Assembly: GCF_043290135.1 (NCBI RefSeq)
Contig: NC_134710.1
Span: 8,634,821-8,698,820, forward strand
DNA: 64,000 bases
From: Rhipicephalus microplus
Lineage: Eukaryota; Arthropoda; Arachnida; Ixodida; Ixodidae
Reading direction: 5' to 3'
Shown: positions 22,969 to 32,020 of the stretch, one piece after another
How positions within the stretch are numbered: position 1 is the first letter of the stretch
How the letters are laid out: each line of letters opens with the position of its first letter
Made by a program: the position numbers and the translations under genes
Notes under the pieces: model-generated
The model's database searches: none
Told to the model about the DNA's origin: nothing
What the model saw: only the letters and a program-made list of their open reading frames with translations

Positions 22969-23409
22969 ATACGGGTCACTGCCACTGCCGATGAAGCCAC
23001 TTTTTTCGTGGGGCCTTTGAACCCCCTTCTCACCGATAGTACACTCCGGAAAGAGCACGCGTCGACGTAACTTCACTTCTTTGGCCGAAAAACAAACATC
23101 TCAAAACTACCATGTCCTCCTCTGCAAACAATCATCTACGAAAGCCACAGCAATCTTGCCTTTCAATGGGGCCAAGGGCCTCAAATAAACCGCCGGAAAG
23201 ATGGCAAGTGGGGATTTACTCCTTGAACTACAAGACAAGAAACAGTGTGATATACTCTCGCACCTCATGGTGCTTGGGAACATTCTAGTTTCTGCGACCA
23301 CTCATTGTACCATAAGCACAGTAAACGGCGTGGTATCAGGCGATGAATTCATGACACTGAATTAACAACTACTTCATGGATAGAATGACCAAGGCGTGAC
23401 GCATGGACA

Positions 23410-23787
23410 GTGTCAAGGTTCATGAAAGGGAACACGGCGACGCGTGGCCTGCGCACTGCGGCGGCTGCTGGCAGGGCGTTCAAGTGGGAGCAAGAGCAAC
23501 CACAGTCTCTTTTCGCGTCATCTCGGCGTGAGAAAAACAACCAGTCTTTGCTGATATCAAACAGCAACCCCTTCAAGGCGATTACTGGCTCTCGCGTAAT
23601 CGCCTCGAAGGGGGAGGGTGTCGCAATCTTGTTGCTGGTTCCATATCAGCAATGAATGGTTGTTTTGCTCGCCACAAGATGACGCGAAAAGAGACTGTGG
23701 TTGCTCTCGCTTCCACTTGAACGCGCTGCCAGCAGCCGCCGGAGCGTGCAGGCCACGCGTTCCCGTGTTCTCTTTCATAAAATTTGA
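23410..23787. mobile_element. Foldback element: two ~170-185 bp inverted arms
   Basis: The arm from about 23422 (ATGAAAGGGAACACG) to 23590 is the inverse of about 23592 to 23778 (CGTGTTCTCTTTCAT). Similarity runs along the whole arm except a gap of about 17 bases. The centre is a small palindrome: GGCGATTA at 23578-23585 and TAATCGCC at 23598-23605. Both strands therefore show similar open frames. It interrupts LINE B1 ORF1. Extra weak pairing extends to about 23405 and 23800. Confidence 0.8.
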
Positions 23788-23866
23788 CAGTATACATCGC
23801 ATCACAGTCAGACGCAACAACACAAAAATCTCAGCAAAGTACTTCCTACTCACTTTCAGCTCAACC

Positions 23867-24821
23867 AATAGAGTTTTATACAATAATACTTAGAGCGAAA
23901 TCTGGGACAGCAATCGTGTACCTATATGAGAATTACGGGAAGTACATGCTTCGGATGGGATTGCGTTAGCTAGCGAACTGTCTACTGATCTTCTACAGTT
24001 TCAGTTTCGTTCTTCGTGTAGCGTGGGTTGTGGGGTGCGGTGAAAAGCACTCAAGCAGTGCCTTTGTCATGAAAAGAGGCCGAATACCACGAGGTCTCTT
24101 GATTTGCTGCGACATTGAAGCTCTACTGGTTGTATTTTAAAGTTTAATTCCAATCACCATCGCGCATAGATGTAGCATACCATGCCGGTGCAAGATAATG
24201 CGTCTAGTTCACGTGTTTTCACAGTCGCTTCTTGCAAAAACTCCTTTAAATGGACTGCAAAATGACGGCGAAGATCCACCGTCACGCTCCTCTGACTCGA
24301 CATCACAACAAAACGAGAGGTGCGTCGGGGGCAGGCCACTTGGACAGACGCACCTGTCATCGCAACAGACGGCACGTTAACTGTTTCTCACTCAATACTG
24401 TACTGTTATTTCTACAAATAGATAATGCGGGCTTAAAAAAACAAGCATGTTTGTTTCCAAGTTTTGTAAAAATGATTTATTATATCTTGAAGCTAAATCT
24501 GGAACTCAATGGCAGAGCAATGCATATCCTGGTGGTTAAATTTCCCTGGATTCACTTATACCTCAAGGTCCGCAGATTTTTTTTGTAATAAAGTTTACAC
24601 ACAAAATATAACAGCAAGTTTCACTGAAAGATAACATCATATCACTTTGTTTTACCACCAGCAAACAAGCGTCGTGCATCTCAAGAATATGATCCATCCG
24701 AAGAAGATCCGAAGCCTGTACTTCCCATATTTCCCATGGGCGTACAAGCGCCGCTGAAAAAGCCCGCGTAGACACAAGCGTCACATTCCCCTTTAGATAA
24801 TATTGGATCAAAATCTATGAG
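23867..24821. mobile_element. 955 bp insertion with TCAACC duplication and weak inverted ends
   Basis: TCAACC occurs at 23861-23866 and 24822-24827, exactly where LINE B1 loses and regains similarity to LINE B2. The ends pair imperfectly: TAGAGTTTTATACAATAATA on the left against TAGATTTTGATCCAATATTA read inward from the right. No transposase is visible. Inside, near 24663-24775, is a short coding-like stretch preceded by a good splice acceptor. A non-autonomous DNA transposon is the simplest reading. Confidence 0.6.
24663..24775 (+). other. Possible captured 3' exon inside the 955 bp insertion
   Basis: After a pyrimidine-rich tract (CACTTTGTTTTACCACCAG, ending near 24661) the forward frame encodes KRRASQEYDPSEEDPKPV and then about 17 residues (FPMGVQAPLKKPA at the end) before a TAG near 24773. 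Mixed basic and acidic composition looks like a nuclear protein tail. It may be part of the transposon gene or a piece of a host gene. Confidence 0.25.
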
Positions 24822-24829
24822 ATCAACCT

Positions 24830-25480
24830 CTTTACCCGAGACCCTTGAAACCGGATATGTAAAACTTCCTGTGCGTGCGTACATTCCTGATATGTGACGT
24901 TGTTTAAAATGCCAGTGATTTGGACATGGATTCCAGAACTGCCGAGGTATAGCTGGCACTAAGTGTGGCACAACCTGTCATGGTACTGACGAATGCAGAC
25001 ATGATGAGGTTTTTTTGTGAAAATTCCGAAGGTAGCCACCCCGCATACTCCAGAGCGTGGCCAGCCTCTGAAAGAGAAAAGGAAATCATAATCATAAAAG
25101 TTAAGGGAAACATAACATTCCGGGAAGCAGGGCAGTGGTTCGTATCATCCTTCGCACTCAAAACATTTTTCGCCGAAGTGGTGCAACCACAACGGCCCTT
25201 GGCGTTTGCCCAGACCAAGGTCAGCGTGCCGAGGCTTACGCCACTCGACCTTACCGTAGGGGCAGCCAGTGCTGTCCTGCCCACATCCAACTTGTTCGTG
25301 TACGTCACACCAGCCAGGGCAGTGAAGAGGCCAAGAGGGTATCATAGACCTCCGGCTCGGTGGCGACAAAGACTTCGTTGACCGAGGCGAAGTCTAAGGA
25401 ACGCACAGATCACTCTTCGGCGTCTTCTGCTTCGCTGAATGCTATGGACATTATTTTTAGCCAAACGGCGCAGGAAGCGC
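24830..25480 (+). pseudogene. LINE B1 ORF1 zinc-knuckle region
   Basis: Across frames it reads TGYVKLPVRAYIP, then a CCHC knuckle (CFKCQ...FGHGFQNC, near 24900-24945) and degenerate further knuckles to about 25060. A linker follows that is the counterpart of 44550-44840. The homologous parts of the two copies are similar enough to show one family. An ORF1 protein of this kind binds the element RNA. Confidence 0.7.
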
Positions 25481-25599
25481 CAACGGAGCGGCGACCTTCT
25501 GCCAACCGCTCCAAAAGGGACAAAACATCAATTACAGGGTCTGACACAGGCCTTGTGGAATGAGCCGATCTCCATCTTCGTTACACACATCACTCTTTT

Positions 25600-26660
25600 T
25601 CTACCATCATCAACAAAATTATACAATGTAATGCAAGAGGACTACTTAAAAACCTGGATGACGTCTAAGAACCTATTTACATAGGTTCAAATAGACAAAG
25701 CTGCGTTAGAAAAAAAAAAAAACCTTAAACGAACCGACTTTCTCCGGCAATACATCACTTTCCGAAGCGACCGCGAAGATGCTGTCGTGCCTTCGGGTGG
25801 TGTGGCCATTATAGCCTATAGAAATATAGCATGTCTGCAACTAAATATCCAAACAGCCCTTGAGGCAGTGGCTATTCAAACCTTATTTTTTGATAAACTC
25901 ATTACCATTTGTTCATTGTATATGTCACTGCATTATCAGCTCTACAAACGCGTTTTGAAATCATTACTATCGGAGCTACAAGAACCATTTTTAATTTTGG
26001 GGGATTTTAACGCACAAAATAGCCCGTAGGGCAATTCTGTGGCGATGCGTTAAGTCACCTTATTGAATAGCTTCTGTTTTCTTCCATTGCAGCTCTTTTG
26101 AATACGAAAGAGCCAGCGTATTTTATCCTCTTAACCAACTCGTGTATACTCAGCCATAGATTTAAACATCTTATCGCCTACCCTCTTATCAGATAGTATG
26201 TCTATCATTCCTTAAGATTCACATGGTAGTGATCACATTTTCATAATACTAAGTATATCACACCGAAATCTACGCCCTACACAGGCGCCAAGATGGAAAC
26301 TACAAGCAGCCGACTGCGATCGGCACCAAACCCTTACTAACATGACGTGAGCTGCGGTGTGCGCTTTAACCATAAGTGAAGCCGTTGAATACCTTATAGC
26401 TGTTCGAATCGATGCTGCTTGGAAATGCATTTATGAAACGAGCAACATAGGTTCCAAATGTCAGGTTCCCTTGTGGAATGAGCGATGTAGAAAAAAAAAA
26501 CAGAATGAAAGCATGTGGGTTGCTGCGGAACTCCCCAACAGCGAAGAACCTAGATAATTTTGAAAAACGTGAAATCACAAGAAAGGAGGACACACCGGAA
26601 GGCTCGAAGGGAGAGCTGGAACAAGTTTCTGACCGGTGTCCCCATGTCTACAGACGAGGG
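25600..26660 (+). pseudogene. LINE B1 endonuclease remnant
   Basis: The open piece 25787-26029 reads SGGVAIIAYRN, TICSLYMSL and LILGDFNAQNSP, the last being the central motif of AP-type LINE endonucleases. Later sequence to 26660 is collinear with 45600-46070 of the other copy but full of stops. The QET motif preserved in the other copy is lost here by rearrangement around an A-run at about 25709-25721. Confidence 0.7.
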
Positions 26661-26830
26661 TAATGAACGGAAGAGGATGAACAAAATAAAAGAGTGAGGA
26701 ACACAATTTCATTGGTAAACACACATAACACCCTGGAAGACCAAGTCGGCTTTTTAAGGAAACGTATACCCAGCGTTAATTAGCACGACCTGTCAAGAGA
26801 GGTCGCTACTGCGGTGGCTACGTTGCACAA

Positions 26831-27119
26831 AGCACTTACCTCGTGGCCCTTGGTCACACGGGTGGGCGTGATTGAGGTGCTGATGCCATACATCTCCGCT
26901 ATGATTTTATTATGACGAAGTTGCGCTATCCATTCACACTACGCACATTTCACGTTATGGTATAGATTTTAATACTTGTATGTTTTTGACTCGCCTAAGA
27001 GCGCGAACATTTAAGGTCGTTATACAGCCACTTATCATAGTCATTGTTCACAGCTCTTGTCCTATGACCTGGCGCTCTTTGGTCATCAAATGGCCCTTGC
27101 GCCACAAAACAGCATACAT
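26831..27119. other. Intergenic, nothing recognised
   Basis: No supported feature. The reverse frame 26995-27183 appears to be sequence flanking the Penelope fragment. Confidence 0.4.
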
Positions 27120-27560
27120 CATAATCATATTCAACAAATTCACATGTACGTAAAACGTAAACGAAACAGAAGCTTACGCTCAATCAATGAAATTATTTGT
27201 TGTTCTGATAGGGACACTGATTTTGCCATGTAGTATTTCCTCTCTCGTGTGCGCTGTTCGTGATGGCGCGTGATAATCGAAGTTTGTGCAAATGAAGGCA
27301 TGCAGCTGCATCCATGGCAATTACCGGCGAGATGAGACGAGATACCAGCCTTCAAGAAGTTATCTAGCTTATGTAGCCTGCTGTGAACACATCTGGCCGT
27401 CTGTTTGATGTAGACACTGCCGAATGTGCTGGGTATTCTGAATACGTGTTCTCCTGTAGAAGACGATGTGTATACTTATTAACGAACTTGACAGAGCAGG
27501 TACTATTATATGCCCTTGCACCTCTCTTCCGACGTCCCTCCAAGGACTCTTGCAGTAGGC
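27120..27560 (-). pseudogene. Penelope-like element: GIY-YIG endonuclease domain
   Basis: The reverse frame gives VFRIPSTFGSVYIKQT, matching the start of the Penelope GIY-YIG domain (typically YRIPLSCGKVYIGQT), then ARCVHSRLHK for the catalytic Arg region. SSHLAGNCHGCSCMPSF follows for the usual HL..HC..C segment, then RHHEQRTRE and EQQIISLIERK. The order and spacing are those of the C-terminus of Penelope-like retroelements, where this domain nicks the target. The reverse transcriptase upstream is not recognisable and the frame changes near 27430, so it is a dead fragment. Confidence 0.75.
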
Positions 27561-27879
27561 GCCTACGGCTTTGAAACGCAGAGAGGGATGGTTCACAGAA
27601 GCAGCCACGAGAATCGTATGCAGTCTTTCCTATGAATACGATCTTGCTTGTTTAAAACGACTTCTATTTTTTTCGTGGACATGCAGCATCCTTAGAAACC
27701 GACGAAAAAGCGCTACGGTGAAGCAGAAGCATGCCAATGTGGCTTTTGGACTAGTCGGTTATGTGCGTCAGAACGCGGCATGTAGCTAACAAACACGGAT
27801 GGGCAAGCGCTTGTCTCGATGCGCGTGTGTTTGCGATATGCCACATTTTGAAAACAGTAGCGCTTTGAGCACTCTAGTA

Positions 27880-28866
27880 CCCCTGTCACACGAGAAAGTT
27901 TGTCACTTGCACCCAATGCCATTTGCATTTAATGACTTTAGTTAGCTGTCACTCGGGGGCGTCTAATGTCGTTAAAAATGACTTCAGAAAACGAGTGAGC
28001 TAGTCGAACTCATTCTAATGAGTTTTCGTCGCGAAGATGTACTCTCGCCGGACGATGACCGTGAAGAGATTATATATAAAAGGATTAATAAATCATAACA
28101 AGTAATATTATGGTTTTATATTTAGGTACTGTTTAATTTATTTGCATGCCATTCAACAGAGCCGTTATAAAAACGTTTTGAATAATCTCGTTCACAGCGA
28201 CATTCTCAAAAGCGTCACCAGCCATGTCGCCCATGTCAGTCATATGCTCAGTGTTTATGCTTGCCTCGGAGCTGTCAGGTAGCCCACAGCTGACTCGCAG
28301 AACCCATGTCTTCCATTTCGTCAACGTAGGTGGATAGCAGCACGCAGCCTGCGTCGAAATAAAGGGTCCGTTGGACAGAAGCACTTTCACTCTGATAAGA
28401 TTGTGGGAGGACCACTTAGGAGAACGGAGACGCGCCAAACGCAACGCGAAGGTTTACGCTTCATATCCCATCGGCGTGAGAAGTTGCAGCCGCTTTCTCG
28501 CACTCCGCCATGTCAGCCGCATTGAACGTTTACCACGTGACCCCAAGAGCGCTAGTGGCTCTAGTCTCGCCTTGACTTCGTATGAGCTACGAGCTTTTCT
28601 TTAGATAATTAAAAACTGCATATTAAACTTTCATCCTCAATGTCATTTATGTGGAAACGTTTTATATAACCTTTAGTATACACAATAAATTTTTTACACA
28701 CACTGAGACCGTTTTTTTTCCAGTCCCGTCTTAGCGACATCACGATTGTAATCATTTACAAATGAAATGAAATATTTCCTTGTAACAGCACACGTCTCCT
28801 ATTATTATTTGATGCGTCGCATGCCATTAGACTAAAATGACATTAAACTTTCTCGTAAGACAGGCG
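27880..28866. mobile_element. 987 bp TIR element with TA target duplication
   Basis: The ends pair over 22 bases with three differences: CCCCTGTCACACGAGAAAGT at 27880 and the inverse ACTTTCTCGTAAGACAGGCG ending at 28866. TA flanks both sides (27878-27879, 28867-28868). Similar subterminal motifs (AATGCCATT, TAATGAC / ATGACATTA) occur near both ends. A 103-codon reverse frame lies inside. The superfamily is not certain. Confidence 0.65.
28133..28444 (-). CDS. Unrecognised 103-codon frame inside the TIR element
   Basis: The frame is open for 103 codons. Its C-terminal half is acidic (EHMTDMGDMAGDAFENVAV) and ends in IIQNVFITALLNGMQIN. Its position in the middle of a TIR element suggests a remnant of the element's own protein. 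No catalytic motif is seen and I do not recognise the family. Confidence 0.25.
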   Translation of the reverse strand: MRLARLRSPKWSSHNLIRVKVLLSNGPFISTQAACCYPPTLTKWKTWVLRVSCGLPDSSEASINTEHMTDMGDMAGDAFENVAVNEIIQNVFITALLNGMQIN

Positions 28867-29151
28867 TATTAGCCGAAAAGGACTAAAATGAGGAATGCCA
28901 TTGGTCCTTCAGGGGACTTAATGGGCTGCCAAAGATTTTGAATCAACTGCGGGAGAAAGTACTGGGGTTCAACTGTTACCTCCTAGCACTTACTCCTCTT
29001 AGTTTAAACGTTGGTCCTCGTATAATGCTCCAGTGGGACGACCAGTTGAGCTGTCTTGGCGAATGAAACAAAAAATGGCGATCCTTCACACTTGTCGGTA
29101 TATTTCATTGTAAATCATGCATTGAACAACGAGAAAGTTGGGCACGCGCAT

Positions 29152-29152
<1 letters not shown>

Positions 29153-29189
<37 letters not shown>

Positions 29190-29190
29190 A

Positions 29191-29277
<87 letters not shown>

Positions 29278-29283
29278 GCGCGC
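29153..29283. repeat. (CA)n microsatellite ending in GCGCGC
   Basis: About 120 bases of CA with two CAAACA interruptions run into a short alternating GC run. A SINE begins directly after it. Reverse Cys-Val frames are artefacts. Confidence 0.97.
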
Positions 29284-29528
29284 GCCTCGTCACGGTGGTC
29301 TAGTGGCAAAGGTACTCGGCTGCTGACCCGCAGGTCGCGGGATCGAACCCCGGCTGTGGTGGCTGCATTTTCGATGGAGGCGGAAATGTTGTAGACCCGC
29401 GTAATCAGATTTGGGTGCACGTTCAACAACCCCAGGTGGTCGAAATTTCCGGTGCCCTCCACTACGGCGTCGTTCATAATCTAATGGTGGTTTTGGGACG
29501 TTAAACCCCCACATATCAATCAATAAAC
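29284..29528 (+). mobile_element. Ruka-like SINE inserted in a CA array
   Basis: It has an A box GGTGGTCTAGTGG, a B box GGGATCGAACCCC, the standard core, and ends in CACATATCAATCAATAAA. CA repeats ending in CGCGC lie on both sides (29153-29283 and 29530-29546), consistent with a duplication of CACACACACACGCGC at insertion. Confidence 0.9.
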
Positions 29529-29587
29529 ACTCACACACACACGCGCACGTGCGTACGCACACAGCGCTGTGCGAGTTTGATGCCTGG

Positions 29588-29604
29588 GTGTGTGTGTGTG
29601 TGTG
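29588..29604. repeat. Short (TG)n run
   Basis: About 16 bases of TG, followed by GCGTGTGAATGTG. It may be part of the same unstable region as the CA array. Confidence 0.8.
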
Positions 29605-29819
29605 CGTGTGAATGTGTCGCGTGTTTGCGCTCAAATAAAAATTTTCACGCGCCAGCCGTTTGCTACGCTCTCATTGTTGCCCCTGCGGTGGGCGTGCGAA
29701 ACAGAGTAAGCGAAGCGCCAGTGGTGGAGACTGGCAGGATTGACGCTGACAACTCAGGCACGTGCGAGCTGCGCTGGATAAGAGAAGACAAAGTACAGAA
29801 TTTAGAATATATATATACA

Positions 29820-29821
<2 letters not shown>

Positions 29822-29884
<63 letters not shown>
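29822..29884. repeat. (AT)n microsatellite, left partner
   Basis: Pure alternating AT of about 62 bases, directly at the 3' end of the reverse SINE-2 copy. Confidence 0.95.
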
Positions 29885-29887
<3 letters not shown>

Positions 29888-30175
29888 GAGGGAAGTGTAT
29901 ACCTAAGGGCTCGTATTTCCGTGTTTTAACACAATATTAATGAGATATAACAGACAGTAATGCCAAGGAATGTACAGGGGAAGTTATTAGAACCAATGGA
30001 ATGTAAATAAGAAGAAAGAAAAGTGGATGAAAAAATTACCAGCTGTGAGCAGGAATCGAACCTACGACCTTCGAATAACGCGTTCGATGCTCTAACCACT
30101 GAGCTATCACACCACTGAGCTATCCACTTTTTGGTGTTTATATGTGAATTTAGAAGTAGGAGTGACAGTCAGCGC

Positions 30176-30178
<3 letters not shown>
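29885..30178 (-). mobile_element. tRNA-derived SINE, second family (SINE-2), with duplicated A-box
   Basis: Read in reverse, it has TAGCTCAGTGG (A box) twice, 15 bases apart, then TTAGAGCATCGAACGCG and the B box GGTTCGATTCC (plus coordinates about 30051-30063). An unrelated 3' body follows, ending in (AT)n. The A-box duplication shows in the forward sequence as CCACTGAGCTATC twice at about 30099-30125. A diverged copy is at 43.33-43.56 kb. It could be mistaken for a tRNA gene, but a proper acceptor stem is missing. Confidence 0.75.

Positions 30179-30262
<84 letters not shown>
30179..30262. repeat. (AT)n microsatellite, right partner
   Basis: About 84 bases of pure AT at the 5' side of the reverse SINE-2 copy, so the SINE is bracketed by AT arrays. 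Confidence 0.95.
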
Positions 30263-30264
<2 letters not shown>

Positions 30265-30505
30265 CACTGTGATAACTGAGAGGCATGACCTGGCTCGTTT
30301 ATTCTATTCCACTACTTTCACTGCCTTCCTACGTCACAGAATTCCCCTCCCCCCAGAGAAAGAATGCGCGAGTCACAATCAACACGACAACAAAAAACAA
30401 AAGGTTAAATTGAGGAATGTCAAAATGCGCAGTAGTTCGACTTCAGATGAGAGTTCCTTAACTCGTACAAAGAACTGCACAGCAGAGGGCAGCAATGCGG
30501 GGTTA

Positions 30506-30979
30506 TCAAATACAGCTGTGGAGGGCGAGGCTGGCTTTTGCAGTCTGGACGAAATGAGCACGCTTTGAGCGTGGAAACAGCTGAAAACACAGCCAGAATT
30601 CTTGCGAGAAATGAACGAGGTTCGAACGCCTTGTAGTATCGACAGTTCCGATTTCATAGGCGTTGCATTCTTCGTCGTGGGTGATACAAACTCCGTGCAT
30701 GCTGTTCATGGTGATACAAACTCCGTGCATGGTCGTGGCTGACAGGATGCTGCTTGTGTTCCCGCAGAGTACAAGTGGTTGTTTTGTAATTTTTGGGGAC
30801 TTTCGTATGGTGATGGTACAGATGTTGTGACCGAAGGCGCGGTCTTTTTCCTTGGTACAGAATGTGTGCACGATGATGTGCATTTTTGCAATGTTATTCA
30901 AGCAGTACGAGTTGTTTTGACGAAGTTTTATTTCGTCGTTGTCCATGCGGAAGTATACGTTGTGGTTCCTTGGTTTCAT
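30506..30979 (-). CDS. Unrecognised open frame, 157 codons, with internal 10-residue duplication
   Basis: The frame is open over 157 codons and starts MKPRNHNVYFRMDNDEIKL. It contains MHGVCIT twice (TTMHGVCITMNSMHGVCIT), reflecting a 30-base direct duplication at about 30681-30741. It is Cys- and His-containing but without a regular zinc motif. There is no signal peptide or membrane segment. The DNA context is SINE-rich, so an unclassified transposon protein is as likely as a host gene. Confidence 0.3.
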   Translation of the reverse strand: MKPRNHNVYFRMDNDEIKLRQNNSYCLNNIAKMHIIVHTFCTKEKDRAFGHNICTITIRKSPKITKQPLVLCGNTSSILSATTMHGVCITMNSMHGVCITHDEECNAYEIGTVDTTRRSNLVHFSQEFWLCFQLFPRSKRAHFVQTAKASLALHSCI

Positions 30980-31063
30980 CGACTTGCTTGCAGGTCTCGC
31001 TGATATTGCTCTGGAAATAGCTTATTACGCATTTTTTACGAGCTTGAACATTGTTTGCTTCGT

Positions 31064-31109
31064 TATGGTAGTTTTGGAACGTTAAACTCCACATATCAAT
31101 GAATCAATC
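31064..31109 (+). mobile_element. Extremely 5'-truncated Ruka-like SINE (46 bp)
   Basis: Only TATGGTAGTTTTGGAACGTT to the ATCAATGAATCAATC end is present. It is flanked by perfect GTTTGCTTCGT copies at 31053-31063 and 31110-31120. The 11-base duplication proves an insertion of the 3' end alone. Confidence 0.88.
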
Positions 31110-31853
31110 GTTTGCTTCGTAAGTTAATGCAGTATTTAGGGGGTAGCTGGTGCACAAAGGCCTTGGTAGGGTGCACGTTGATCGTGGTGTGTCAGGATAG
31201 TTAGCAAGTCTGCAGGCTTCTGCGACACAAACCAATGCAAGTGTTTTAGTTGCACTGCAATGTGCGGGGTTTCGTGCATCTCAATTTTCTGTATTTATTA
31301 ACTGTTCATTGTAGGGGGTTGCCAAAAGGGAACCTATGTCGTCAGAATGGGCACCTGCACTTTCGTTTTCCATGCTGATAGTGGTGCTGTATGCTGAATT
31401 CCCATTCCCTCGACTTTGCGGTAGTTGAATGTTGGACGCTTCTGCATAAGACCTTGCTTCAGCAGATTATGATTGCGAATGCATCGGTCCTTGTGAAACT
31501 GTTCAGTTGAATATCTTCAATGACTGATATTTCTCTGAACAGTCATGGCCTAGATTGGTTTCATGCGGATTTTCCAGCTGGTCAGCACATTAGGTATCAA
31601 GTCCCCGCATTGCTAAATCGTTCATATTTTACTGATTTCATTACATTTACTAAGAATTTGTTTAAAGCATTCTTAATTTAAAACAAAATCGAATATAGCT
31701 AAATTCCTTCTGATTCCCCTAATTGTCTCAAATTATGCTTTACCGGAAGGCTATTGATGTTAGTGATGTATAACTGAATCGGACAATGTGTTCAACTTTC
31801 GCATATATGTTATTAGCTCGTGTCATTTGCTGTTATATTTTGTTATATTGTAG

Positions 31854-32020
31854 GATGATAATGTACCAGATGCCATCATTGTACAAATAGCCTGTTCGCT
31901 GCAGCCAAATTTGTGAATGAAGCAGGAGCCCCTGTCAGGCCTCGTTGCCTTTTGTTCTTGCCACCTTTCTGTAATGTTACAGAAGAAATAAAGTCTCATT
32001 AATAAATGCAACCATCGTGA
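31854..32020 (+). other. Candidate 3'-terminal exon with two polyadenylation signals
   Basis: A strong acceptor (TTATATTTTGTTATATTGTAG, ending at 31853) is followed by a frame reading DDNVPDAIIVQIACSLQPNL and a TGA near 31914. Two AATAAA signals then follow at 31987-31992 and 32001-32006. This is the layout of a last exon. The rest of the transcript was not found and the peptide is not recognised. Confidence 0.35.

Larger units (their letters stand above)
23080..26830 (+). mobile_element. LINE family B copy 1, split by two insertions, decayed
   Basis: The copy is collinear with the second family B copy at 43.84-46.33 kb: ORF1 start, zinc-knuckle region, spacer, endonuclease and the region after it. 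It is interrupted near 23410-23787 by a foldback repeat and at 23867-24821 by a 955-base insertion. Both copies stop before the reverse transcriptase. Frames are broken by many stops. ORF1 and endonuclease type fit I-clade LINEs. Confidence 0.75.

Noticed and set aside
30037..30130. Functional tRNA gene
   Set aside because: A and B boxes are present, but the A box is duplicated, an acceptor stem is lacking and the 3' body matches another copy at 43.4 kb, so it is a SINE.
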